A stretch of DNA of 64,000 nt, taken from the NCBI GenBank assembly GCA_902798285.1, contig CADBVZ010000020.1:24236-88235 (forward strand). The letters run 5' to 3'. The position numbers and the translations under genes are program-made. Every line of letters begins with the position of its first letter. Positions within the stretch are counted from its first letter, which is position 1. Shown in pieces: positions 1-7,831 of this stretch. The notes beneath the pieces were generated by a model, which saw only the letters and a program-made list of their open reading frames with translations, ran no database searches and had not been told where the DNA came from. This DNA is from an uncultured Prevotella sp. (GTDB lineage Bacteria > Bacteroidota > Bacteroidia > Bacteroidales > Bacteroidaceae).

Positions 1-754
1 TGTTGAGCGTGTTCATGAAGAAGTGTGGGTTGATCTGGTATTTCAGATACTCCAACTGCTGCTCCAGGTTCTCTTTCTCGAGTTCAGCCAGATGCTTCTG
101 ATCGCCGCGCTGCTTGAAGTAGAGTTTTACGCCTAAGTTCATGCCTAACATCAGGATGAGAATCACCAGCGATATAATATCGTGCTGTCCCATAATAATG
201 GGGGCGCGTTCATCCATGAATCTGCGTTCGCGGAAACGACGTGGACCATCGTCGTGGGCCTCGAACTTGGCGATTTGGACTGAGTCTGGCATTGGGGGAG
301 GACCATCAAAGTCGCCCTCTTCAAAATCGGGAGGCAGGGGTGGACGTTCGCCATCGAAATCAGGGCGTTCGCCTCTAAAGTCTTGACGCTCCTCTTTGAA
401 GCTGGGGCGCTTGCCCTTCATCCTCAGTTCGGCTCTCGGCCCTCTGTTCCTGAAGTTGGGACGGTGATTGTACTGATAAACCTGGAAGATAACCACGATG
501 ACCAGACACAGACTGAGATACCATACCTTCTTCTGACGGTACACCAATAACGGAGCCATCAGGTGGTTATGAATCAGAAAGACAACGAAGAACACGGCAT
601 ATTGTTTCCATACCGTGAATATCTCGTTCCAGTCGAAAGCAATGTCGGTATTGCTGGTGCGAACGGCCAGACTCAACACTGGTGCTATGAACAGCATGGC
701 CCACAGCACCAGGTAAATAATTACTTCTTGTCGTTTATCTTTCTTGAATGACAT
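1..754 (-). CDS. Sensor histidine kinase, LytS/YehU type (3' part outside window)
   Basis: This is the N-terminal 251 residues of a membrane sensor kinase; the rest lies beyond base 1. It opens MSFKKDKRQEVIIYLVLW and shows about three membrane segments (residues ~12-30, ~43-60, ~70-85), then a long charged low-complexity stretch rich in R, P, D, E and F (~90-150), another membrane segment (~182-200), a short coiled coil, and at the window edge YLKYQINPHFFMNTLN. That last motif is the phospho-acceptor His box of the His_kinase (PF06580) family. Kinases of this family usually pass phosphate to a LytTR response regulator, which would be encoded next. The start lies 8 bp after the stop of the surface-protein gene upstream, so the two are probably cotranscribed. 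The signal sensed is not predictable. Confidence 0.85.
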   Translation of the reverse strand, partial: MSFKKDKRQEVIIYLVLWAMLFIAPVLSLAVRTSNTDIAFDWNEIFTVWKQYAVFFVVFLIHNHLMAPLLVYRQKKVWYLSLCLVIVVIFQVYQYNHRPNFRNRGPRAELRMKGKRPSFKEERQDFRGERPDFDGERPPLPPDFEEGDFDGPPPMPDSVQIAKFEAHDDGPRRFRERRFMDERAPIIMGQHDIISLVILILMLGMNLGVKLYFKQRGDQKHLAELEKENLEQQLEYLKYQINPHFFMNTLN

Positions 755-762
755 TTAGTTGC

Positions 763-1785
763 TTATAGTTTGCCACCACCATTACCACTTGTTGGATCGA
801 CTGCTCCATTACCGCCATTCACGGTTATTATACCCCTTCTAATTACAATTCCTTTTTTGCGGGTGCCCTTTGGCAGGCGACGACCACTTAGATCATACAT
901 TGCATCATCGTCGGTGGTGTCGGCCTTTAGGGCTTTAATACCAGAAATCAGGGCATTCTCAAGCACATTCGATGTATCGAAGTCCTGAGTGCCTCCTGTC
1001 ATGGAGATGGTACCATCGGTCTTTACGCACTTGTCGCCAACGCCAGTCATAGAGATGGTGCCTCCTATCATGTAGAAGTTACCACTGTCCTCATCCTCAT
1101 GGTTCGTCTTAACGCCTGTGGGGTTGGAACTGTCCTTATACTCCACCTGAATACCATCGTCTTCAACATTGCTGATGTTGATACTGCCGCTGTTCATCAA
1201 GAAATACTGCTGACAGTGGATGGCATCCTTCTTGGCGCCCGTCACGTTGATGGTGCAGTTCTTTACAGTCATATATTCCTTGCTGTAGATGGCGTGGCGG
1301 AAGTAGCTGTTAATGTTAAGCGTTCCTTTGCCCACGAACTCTGTATGGCCTTTGCTATGGAAACAACCCTTCGAGTCGGCATTCGATGATCCGTCGGCTA
1401 ATGTGTTCGTTGTACCATTGGCCAGGCTCACCTTGATGCGCTTGCCGTCCTTGATATGAATGGCTGTAGAATCAGGATTTGTCAGCGTGAGTCCGTCGAG
1501 CACCACCGTCGCCTTGTAACTGCCCTCCATAAAGAATTCTCCGTTCGAAGAGGAGCCTTTCAGGGTATAGAGTATCTCGCCAACCTTATCGTTGACATTG
1601 TCGCTCTGCACTAGTTTTACGTGTGATGACGTTCCTGAGGTGCAACTTACATAATTGCTGATATTGCTGGCAATTTCAATGCTGGCAGAATTGCCGTCGT
1701 AAGTGACGACCACCGTGTTGTCATCGATGGCACTTGCCGAAAGTGTCGCTAGTAGTGTAGCGACGCCAAGTAATAGTTTTCTCAT
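763..1785 (-). CDS. Secreted Cthe_2159-like beta-helix carbohydrate-binding protein
   Basis: A 340-residue exported protein. It has a signal peptide (MRKLLLGVATLLATLSASA) and a body made of short beta-helix-like repeats ('HAIYSKEYMTVKNCTINVTGAKKDAIH', cut here into shorter units such as DAIHCQQ and DDGIQVEY). This is typical of the Cthe_2159 (PF14262) family, whose founder binds polygalacturonan. The C-terminus carries a MYDLSGRRLPKG segment followed by a basic stretch, resembling tails common on secreted Prevotella proteins and perhaps an export or sorting signal. I chose the ATG at 1785; an in-frame GTG at 1803 would add six polar residues before the signal peptide. A TAnnTTTG box lies at 1818-1825. 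The kinase gene follows directly, suggesting a surface-sensing unit. Confidence 0.7.
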   Translation of the reverse strand: MRKLLLGVATLLATLSASAIDDNTVVVTYDGNSASIEIASNISNYVSCTSGTSSHVKLVQSDNVNDKVGEILYTLKGSSSNGEFFMEGSYKATVVLDGLTLTNPDSTAIHIKDGKRIKVSLANGTTNTLADGSSNADSKGCFHSKGHTEFVGKGTLNINSYFRHAIYSKEYMTVKNCTINVTGAKKDAIHCQQYFLMNSGSINISNVEDDGIQVEYKDSSNPTGVKTNHEDEDSGNFYMIGGTISMTGVGDKCVKTDGTISMTGGTQDFDTSNVLENALISGIKALKADTTDDDAMYDLSGRRLPKGTRKKGIVIRRGIITVNGGNGAVDPTSGNGGGKL

Positions 1786-1855
1786 TATTCTTATATTAAA
1801 CACTTGATATTTGGCAACAAAATTACTTTTTTTTTTTATAAGTCATCGCAATGGC

Positions 1856-1886
1856 TTGCGCTTTTTTATCTTTTTTAGTAAATTTG
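1856..1886 (+). promoter_or_regulatory. Promoter of the SulP transporter gene
   Basis: A TTG (-33) at 1856-1858, a 20-bp gap, and TAAATTTG (-7) at 1879-1886, matching the Bacteroidetes housekeeping consensus. The leader to the ATG is about 28 nt. Confidence 0.7.
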
Positions 1887-1919
1887 CAGCCCGTTTTCAA
1901 GATAACAAATAGATAAGAG

Positions 1920-3623
1920 ATGACAACATTGACATTTAAGCCGAAACTGTTTTCGACATTAAGGCATTATGACCGTCGTCAGTTCACGACCGATCTGCTG
2001 GCAGGCATCATCGTGGGTATCGTAGCCCTGCCGTTGGCCATTGCCTTTGGTATTGCGTCAGGTGTGACGCCTGAGAAGGGTATTATCACTGCCATCGTGG
2101 CAGGTCTCATTATCTCCGTATTCGGAGGCTCAAAGGTTCAGATTGGCGGACCTACGGGCGCGTTCATTATTATTATTTACGGTATTATACAGCAGTATGG
2201 TTTCGAGGGTCTTACTATTGCCACACTCATGGCGGGCGTGTTCCTCATCATGTTTGGCGTACTTCACTTAGGAACCATCATTAAGTATATTCCTTATCCC
2301 ATTGTGGTGGGCTTTACCTCGGGTATCGCCCTCACCATTTTCACGACTCAGATCAAGGATCTCTTCGGTCTTACTATGGCCTCTGTGCCCAGCGATTTTA
2401 TCGAGAAGTGGATAGCCTATATCGGTTCGTTCCCCACGATCGATCCCTGGAGCGCTGCTGTGGGTATTGGTTCTGTTGCTGTTATTGCCCTATGGCCTAA
2501 GATTGCAAGATTCAATAATGTGCTGAAGAAGCTCCCAGGTTCCCTGATTGCCATCATTGTGATGACCATTGCTGTACTACTGTTGAAACAGTACATGGGT
2601 ATCACTTCAGTAGAGACCATCGGTGATCGTTTCTCTATTTCCAATCAGTTGCCTGATGCTCAGGTGCCTATGCTGACGTGGGATGTCATCAAGGGCCTCG
2701 TATCGCCTGCCATCACCATTGCTATACTCGGTGCCATTGAGTCGCTGCTGTCAGCCACTGTGGCCGATGGTGTTATTGGCGATCGCCACTGTTCCAATAC
2801 AGAGCTTATTGCTCAGGGCTTGGCTAACCTGGCCTCGCCCATTTTTGGCGGTATCCCTGCCACTGGTGCCATCGCCCGTACCATGACCAATATTAACAAC
2901 GGTGGTCGTACGCCTGTGGCTGGTATCATTCATGCAGCCGTATTGCTGCTCATCTTCCTTTTCCTCATGCCGCTGGCGCAGTATATTCCCATGGCTTGTC
3001 TGGCTGGTGTACTCGTCATCGTGAGTTATAATATGAGCGGCTGGCGTTCGTTCTTCTCTATTCTGAAGAATCCTAAGAGCGACGTCATCGTGCTTTGGGT
3101 TACTTTCCTGCTAACGGTCATCTTCGACCTCACCATTGCTATCGAGGTAGGCTTGATCTGTGCTTGTCTGCTCTTTATGCGTCGTATGGCCGAGACTACC
3201 GATGTCAAGGTGGTTAGCGATGAGATTAATCCAGAGGAGGAAGACAGCGACTTCCAACTGGGCAACCTCGAGCACCTCACTATTCCTGAGGGCGTGGAGG
3301 TCTACGAGATCAATGGTCCTTATTTCTTCGGCGCCGGTAATAAGTTCGAGGAGATTATGGGCGCTTTGCGTCATCAGCGTCAGAAACCTCTGGTGCGTAT
3401 TATCCGCATGCGTAAGGTTCCGTTTGTAGATTCTACAGGTATTCACAACCTTACCAACCTTTGTCTGATGTCGCAGGCCGAGGGCATCCAGGTGGTTCTC
3501 TCAGGTGTCAACGAGCGCGTACAGGCTGTTCTCCACAAGGCAGGCTTCGATGCTATGCTCGGCGAGGAAAATATCTGCTCGCACATTAATCTGGCATTGG
3601 AACGAGCCAAACAGTTAGTATAA
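1920..3623 (+). CDS. SulP family anion transporter with STAS domain
   Basis: A 567-residue inner-membrane permease of the SLC26/SulP family, which moves inorganic anions such as sulfate or bicarbonate, often with sodium. After a short cytoplasmic start, about 12-14 hydrophobic segments run from residue ~25 to ~430. They include the family signature IGGPTGAFIIIIYG (~78-91) and the conserved GGIPATGAIARTMTN run (~312-326). A cytoplasmic STAS domain fills residues ~450-560, with the typical PFVDSTGIHNL helix start. The anion cannot be assigned from sequence; bicarbonate uptake is common for this subfamily. The gene is monocistronic, with its own promoter and a strong terminator just after the stop. 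Confidence 0.9.
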   Translation: MTTLTFKPKLFSTLRHYDRRQFTTDLLAGIIVGIVALPLAIAFGIASGVTPEKGIITAIVAGLIISVFGGSKVQIGGPTGAFIIIIYGIIQQYGFEGLTIATLMAGVFLIMFGVLHLGTIIKYIPYPIVVGFTSGIALTIFTTQIKDLFGLTMASVPSDFIEKWIAYIGSFPTIDPWSAAVGIGSVAVIALWPKIARFNNVLKKLPGSLIAIIVMTIAVLLLKQYMGITSVETIGDRFSISNQLPDAQVPMLTWDVIKGLVSPAITIAILGAIESLLSATVADGVIGDRHCSNTELIAQGLANLASPIFGGIPATGAIARTMTNINNGGRTPVAGIIHAAVLLLIFLFLMPLAQYIPMACLAGVLVIVSYNMSGWRSFFSILKNPKSDVIVLWVTFLLTVIFDLTIAIEVGLICACLLFMRRMAETTDVKVVSDEINPEEEDSDFQLGNLEHLTIPEGVEVYEINGPYFFGAGNKFEEIMGALRHQRQKPLVRIIRMRKVPFVDSTGIHNLTNLCLMSQAEGIQVVLSGVNERVQAVLHKAGFDAMLGEENICSHINLALERAKQLV

Positions 3624-3629
3624 CAAAAT

Positions 3630-3665
3630 AAACAAATCCCCGCTCAATCGAGCGGGGATTTGTTT
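3630..3665. terminator. Bidirectional terminator between sulP-type gene and glmM
   Basis: A perfect 16-bp inverted repeat (3630-3645 and 3650-3665, core AAATCCCCGCTC) with a 4-nt AATC loop and T/A runs on both sides. It serves the two convergent genes. Confidence 0.9.
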
Positions 3666-5041
3666 TAAGACTGCATGTCGTAGACCACTTGCATGAGCTG
3701 TTTGCCGAGGTCATCGGCCTGCTCCATGGTTTGGGCCTCGCTATAGACGCGGATGATAGGCTCCGTGTTCGACTTGCGTAGGTGTACCCAACGGTCGGGG
3801 AAGTCGATTTTGACACCGTCGATATCGTTTACCGTAGCTGAGTTGTCCTTTGCGAACATCTCCTTAACCTTCACGAGGATGGCGTCGACATCGGTCTCAG
3901 GGGTGAGGTCGATGCGGTTCTTGGCAATCTGATACTCTGGGAAGGTGGCGCGGAGCTCGCTCACGGTGCAACCCTTCTGTGCCAGAGATGAGAGGAACAG
4001 GGCAATGCCTACAAGGGCGTCGCGGCCGTAGTGGCTCTCAGGATAGATAACTCCACCATTACCCTCGCCACCGATTACAGCACCTACTTCCTTCATCTTA
4101 GTGGTAACATTTACCTCGCCTACAGCAGCAGCAGTGTACTTACCACCATGCTTCTCAGTTACGTCGCGCAGGGCGCGGGTTGAAGAGAGGTTGGAAACGG
4201 TATTACCTACGGTATGACTCAACACATAGTCGGCTACTGATACGAGTGTGTATTCCTCGCCGAACATGGTGCCGTCCTCGCTGATAAATGCCAGACGGTC
4301 AACATCGGGATCAACCACGATACCAAGGTCGAAACCGCCCTTCTTCATCTTGTCCATGATGCCCTGGAGATTCTTCTCAAGGGGTTCTGGGTTGTGGGCG
4401 AAGTCGCCTGTGCACTCACCGTTAAGGATCTCGTAGTCAACACCCAGTGCCTTGAACAGGTCGGGCAGGATAATGCCACCTACAGAGTTGATGGTATCCA
4501 CGCAGACACGGAACTTGCGTGCCTTGATGGCCTCTACATCGACAAGCTTCAGCTGGAGCACAGAGTCGATGTGACGCTGGTTGAAACTATCGTCGATGGT
4601 GCAGGAGCCAAGCTGGTCGACCTCTGCGTAATTGAAGTTCTCCTCCTCGGCCATACGGAGCACCTCGGCACCGTCGGCAGCCGTCAGGAACTCGCCTTCG
4701 CAGTTGAGCAGCTTCAGGGCGTTCCACTGGCGGGGATTATGTGAGGCGGTGATGATGATACCACCGTCGGCACCAGCCATACGGACAGCCAACTCGGTGG
4801 TTGGCGTGGTGGCGTAGCCGATATCGATGACGTCGTAACCCATGCCCATGAGGGTGCCTACAACTACGTTGCGCACCATGAGGCCAGAGATGCGGCCGTC
4901 GCGACCTACCACGATCTTACGGCCCCCGATAAACTGGGCGTAGGCTGTGGTAAACTTAACAATGTCTAATGGATTGAGTGTGTCGCCGGTCTGTCCGCCA
5001 ATAGTTCCGCGGATACCGGAGATAGATTTGATCAGTGTCAT
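3665..5041 (-). CDS. glmM: Phosphoglucosamine mutase
   Basis: This 458-residue alpha-D-phosphohexomutase most likely converts glucosamine-6-phosphate to glucosamine-1-phosphate for UDP-GlcNAc synthesis, feeding peptidoglycan and lipid A. All four motifs are present: the phosphoserine loop TASHNP (Ser100), the metal loop DPDVDR (Asp244, 246, 248), a sugar-binding GEGNGG loop (~325), and the C-terminal phosphate-binding SNTEPIIRVY loop (~430). A phosphomannomutase or phosphoglucomutase activity cannot be excluded, but this length and loop set match the enzyme annotated as GlmM in Bacteroidetes. The gene lies 35 bp after the DUF4827 lipoprotein gene, probably in the same transcript. Confidence 0.88.
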   Translation of the reverse strand: MTLIKSISGIRGTIGGQTGDTLNPLDIVKFTTAYAQFIGGRKIVVGRDGRISGLMVRNVVVGTLMGMGYDVIDIGYATTPTTELAVRMAGADGGIIITASHNPRQWNALKLLNCEGEFLTAADGAEVLRMAEEENFNYAEVDQLGSCTIDDSFNQRHIDSVLQLKLVDVEAIKARKFRVCVDTINSVGGIILPDLFKALGVDYEILNGECTGDFAHNPEPLEKNLQGIMDKMKKGGFDLGIVVDPDVDRLAFISEDGTMFGEEYTLVSVADYVLSHTVGNTVSNLSSTRALRDVTEKHGGKYTAAAVGEVNVTTKMKEVGAVIGGEGNGGVIYPESHYGRDALVGIALFLSSLAQKGCTVSELRATFPEYQIAKNRIDLTPETDVDAILVKVKEMFAKDNSATVNDIDGVKIDFPDRWVHLRKSNTEPIIRVYSEAQTMEQADDLGKQLMQVVYDMQS

Positions 5042-5076
5042 ATCTCTAAATGCTTAAATCTTAAATCAAAAATTGG

Positions 5077-5721
5077 CTATGATTCGCGTTGGAAAGTGAT
5101 TTCGTAATAGTAAGGCATCACATTGCTGGAAGCCGAGGCGTGACCCTGAGAGTGGGGGACGATAAGACGCACCTTGGCACAATCCTGGTCGGCAGCCTCT
5201 GGGCGACCCACCTTGATATAAGGCATGGGTACAAGCCATCCTGCGGGAACAGTGGCTCCATAGACGGTATACATGACGCCTTTGGTAAAGCTGGCTTTAT
5301 AAGAGCCACTCTCTCGAGCTATGTTCACAAGATCGGGAACGGCCGCCAGATTCTGACCATTGAACCTCAGTGTGTTGTCGTTATTACAAAGGCTCAGTGT
5401 ATCGTTCATAATGTCGTACTCTTCGAAACGGCATACCAGTTGCGTGCTTTCGCCATCCTGCAGCATGGTGCCGCATCCCTCACGTTCGATCTGCATGTAG
5501 ACACCACTCTTGTCGAGCTTAACAAACTCGTTGCGGTCGAGGTTGGTGGTGTGGCCCTGCTGGTTGAACTGATCCTCGGAGATGACGAGAATAGAGTGAT
5601 CGGAGATGTATTTCGCAATGGCATTGCGCTCTTTCTCCTTCTTGTCGCCGTAAGTCTCGTAGTCGTTACAGCTGGCAAGTACGGCCATCATGGCTATCAA
5701 TATAATCAGAGATTTCTTCAT
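5077..5721 (-). CDS. DUF4827 family lipoprotein, possibly FKBP-like
   Basis: A 214-residue lipoprotein. Its signal peptide ends in a lipobox (MAVLASCNDYE, acylated Cys18), so it should sit in the outer or inner membrane facing the periplasm. The body matches the Bacteroidetes-specific DUF4827 family as I recall it, including a C-terminal half (KGVMYTVYGATVPAGWLVPM, then a PYYYEITF ending) that resembles FKBP-type isomerases in layout. No catalytic residue set can be confirmed. It lies between glmM and a DHH phosphoesterase, a neighbourhood I have seen in other Bacteroidales. Its promoter -7 box ends only 8 nt before the ATG. Confidence 0.7.
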   Translation of the reverse strand: MKKSLIILIAMMAVLASCNDYETYGDKKEKERNAIAKYISDHSILVISEDQFNQQGHTTNLDRNEFVKLDKSGVYMQIEREGCGTMLQDGESTQLVCRFEEYDIMNDTLSLCNNDNTLRFNGQNLAAVPDLVNIARESGSYKASFTKGVMYTVYGATVPAGWLVPMPYIKVGRPEAADQDCAKVRLIVPHSQGHASASSNVMPYYYEITFQRES

Positions 5722-5729
5722 AACGGGTG

Positions 5730-5737
5730 CAAAGTTA
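5730..5737 (-). promoter_or_regulatory. Promoter -7 box of the DUF4827-glmM unit
   Basis: On the minus strand this reads TAACTTTG. A TTG lies 18 bp upstream, inside the terminator hairpin of the preceding gene. The box ends 8 nt from the ATG, leaving almost no 5' UTR. Confidence 0.6.
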
Positions 5738-5741
5738 AGAA

Positions 5742-5776
5742 AAAAAGGTGAAAAGCAAGCGGCTTTTCACCTTTTT
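5742..5776 (-). terminator. Terminator overlapping the DHH gene stop
   Basis: A perfect 14-bp stem (AAAAAGGTGAAAAG, 5742-5755, with its complement at 5763-5776) and a 7-nt loop, followed by a T run. The last three codons and the stop of the DHH gene form one arm. Confidence 0.8.
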
Positions 5777-6804
5777 AACTGTTCTGCATAGGCTTCGATG
5801 GCTTTGTTGACGATTGCTACGGCCTCTTCCATCGTGCCGTTGATACGTCCGCCTGAGGCATTCAGGTGTCCGCCACCATTGAAGAAGTCGGCTGCCATGA
5901 GGTTGCAGGGGAAGTCATCGACGGAGCGCAGACTGACCCATACCAGATTTGGCTTGTCGGAGTCTTCGCGCAACGAGATGGAGAGCTTCAGTCCTTTGAT
6001 CTGCTGGGGAATGTTCACCAGTCCTTCGGCGTCGCCCTTGATGAAGTTAAAACGCTTCTGCTCCTCTTTCGTCAGGGTATAGTAGGCGGCATGGTACGCG
6101 GGCAGATACACTAACTTCTCATACATCACATAACCCATCAGACGGAGGCGATCCTCGGAGTAGTTGTGATAAACGTTACGGTAGATCTTGTCTTTATCGA
6201 TGTGCTTTGTAAGCAGTTCGCCGATGATGAAATAGATTTCGCAGCGGGTGCTGTTCCATAGGAATCCGCCTGTGTCGGTCATCATACCACAGTAGATGGG
6301 GGTGGCGAAGTGCTTGTCGAGCTGTTCGAATCCGCCCATTTGCCATACGATACGGAACACCAGTTCACTGGTGCTGCAGGCCTCGGGGTGGGAGATGGTC
6401 AGTACGGCTGGCACATCGGGATTCAGATGATGGTCGATGAGCACGCGGGGCGCTTTGGTACTGATGAGAGCCTGCTGCATATCCTCCACACGACTGGGAG
6501 TGTTGTAATCGAGACAGAAGATAAGATCGGTAATCTTGAAAAGCATATCGCACTTCTCGCGGTGCTTGTCGTAGCGTATGATCTTCTCCGTGTTAGGCAA
6601 CCACAATAGGAAGTCGGGATACTGATCGGGCACGATAACCGTCACCTCCTTGCCCTTGGAACGCAGATACTCCGCCCAGCCTAAAGAGGAACCGATGGCA
6701 TCGCCGTCAGGACTCTTATGACAGGTGATGATGATGTTGTCAGCATGAGAAATCAGCTGGTCCAGTTGAACCAGCTGATCCTCGCTTAAGATGTCGATAT
6801 TCAT
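5767..6804 (-). CDS. DHH family phosphoesterase (NrnA-like nanoRNase/pAp phosphatase)
   Basis: This 345-residue cytosolic enzyme of the DHH/DHHA1 superfamily most likely degrades 2-5 nt RNA fragments and/or dephosphorylates 3'-phosphoadenosine 5'-phosphate. The metal-binding motifs are visible: CHKSPDGDAIGS (~29-40), LDYNTPSR (Asp99), IDHHLNPD (DHH at 124-126) and a DTGG site (~178). The DHHA1 domain closes with GGGHLNASGG near residue 310. Length is normal for NrnA. A c-di-nucleotide phosphodiesterase role is less likely because there are no GGDEF-like or membrane segments. It starts directly after the stop of the nucleotidyltransferase gene upstream (zero spacing), so the two are translationally coupled. 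Confidence 0.85.
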   Translation of the reverse strand: MNIDILSEDQLVQLDQLISHADNIIITCHKSPDGDAIGSSLGWAEYLRSKGKEVTVIVPDQYPDFLLWLPNTEKIIRYDKHREKCDMLFKITDLIFCLDYNTPSRVEDMQQALISTKAPRVLIDHHLNPDVPAVLTISHPEACSTSELVFRIVWQMGGFEQLDKHFATPIYCGMMTDTGGFLWNSTRCEIYFIIGELLTKHIDKDKIYRNVYHNYSEDRLRLMGYVMYEKLVYLPAYHAAYYTLTKEEQKRFNFIKGDAEGLVNIPQQIKGLKLSISLREDSDKPNLVWVSLRSVDDFPCNLMAADFFNGGGHLNASGGRINGTMEEAVAIVNKAIEAYAEQLKR

Positions 6805-7746
6805 TTAAAACAGTTTATTGGGATAAACACCCTCGTCGACGAGCTGCTTAATGCGGGCTACGGTAGCATCGCGGTCGGCAGCATAGGTCACACCAAACCA
6901 CTTACTGGTGGTGTCGAGCACCTCGACGGTGGCTGTACCCTCGTTGATGAGCTTGTTGACCATCAGGGGAATGAAGAACTCGGCCTTCAGGTTCTCCATG
7001 TTCTTCGGATCGCTGAGGAACTCCTTAAAGTATTCCTCGGAGTACTCAAAGTAATCGGGTGTAAAGCCCCACATGTTCATGGATACGGGGGTGTTGTCCT
7101 CTACAACCACCCACTTGCCGTTCTCGTCCTTATAACGGATAGGCTCTGTAGCGGCACCGGCATTCGAGCCATCCTCGGCGCAGCGTACAATCTCGGTGCG
7201 CTCTACAACGGTGGTCAGATGACCCTTCTCGTTCTTTGAGCAGATGCCACGAGCCACAGTACCGTTCTCGCTCAGGGTGTTGCCTACGCGGAAGCCCACC
7301 ATGGCATACTGGTTCTTGGCACCCTCAGGGAGATTGGCCAGATACTTACCGATGACCATAAAGGCATCGCGGTTGTAGAAGTCGTCACAGTTGATGACGC
7401 AGAACGGCTCCTTAATCACATCCTTACCCATCAGGACGGCATGGTTAGTACCCCAGGGCTTCTGACGGCCTTCGGGAACGCTGAAGCCTGCAGGCAGGGC
7501 ATCGAGTGCCTGGAAGCAGAGCTCACATTTTACTTTGCCTTCGTACTTGGCGAGGATCTGGGTGCGGAACTGCTCCTCAAAGTCCTTGCGGATGACCCAC
7601 ACGATTTTGCCGAATCCGGCCTGGATAGCATCGTAAATACTGTAGTCCATGATGGTTTCGCCGTTAGGACCTAAACCATCGAGCTGCTTCAGACCGCCAT
7701 AGCGGCTGCCCATACCTGCTGCAAGCAGAAAAAGAGTTGGTTTCAT
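6805..7746 (-). CDS. Sugar-phosphate nucleotidyltransferase family protein
   Basis: A 313-residue protein with the NTP-transferase fold. The nucleotide-binding signature AAGMGSRYGGLKQLDGLGP is at residues 8-26, a VINCDDF metal site lies near residue 117, and the fold continues to about residue 250, with a C-terminal extension that probably caps the site. It resembles glucose-1-phosphate uridylyl/thymidylyl-transferases, but the sugar is not predictable; the 'LDGLGPNGE' version is common in Bacteroidetes and has no assigned substrate that I know of. It heads a two-gene unit with the DHH phosphoesterase. Confidence 0.75.
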   Translation of the reverse strand: MKPTLFLLAAGMGSRYGGLKQLDGLGPNGETIMDYSIYDAIQAGFGKIVWVIRKDFEEQFRTQILAKYEGKVKCELCFQALDALPAGFSVPEGRQKPWGTNHAVLMGKDVIKEPFCVINCDDFYNRDAFMVIGKYLANLPEGAKNQYAMVGFRVGNTLSENGTVARGICSKNEKGHLTTVVERTEIVRCAEDGSNAGAATEPIRYKDENGKWVVVEDNTPVSMNMWGFTPDYFEYSEEYFKEFLSDPKNMENLKAEFFIPLMVNKLINEGTATVEVLDTTSKWFGVTYAADRDATVARIKQLVDEGVYPNKLF

Positions 7747-7780
7747 AAAAATATTATATTAGAGTTTCAAAATTTGCCGG

Positions 7781-7788
7781 CAAAGATA
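7781..7788 (-). promoter_or_regulatory. Promoter -7 box of the nucleotidyltransferase gene
   Basis: Minus strand reads TATCTTTG, about 34 nt before the ATG. No clear -33 element. Confidence 0.5.
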
Positions 7789-7831
7789 CAAAAAACTTTT
7801 GGATTAGGGAGCGTATTAACGCGCCTTAACA

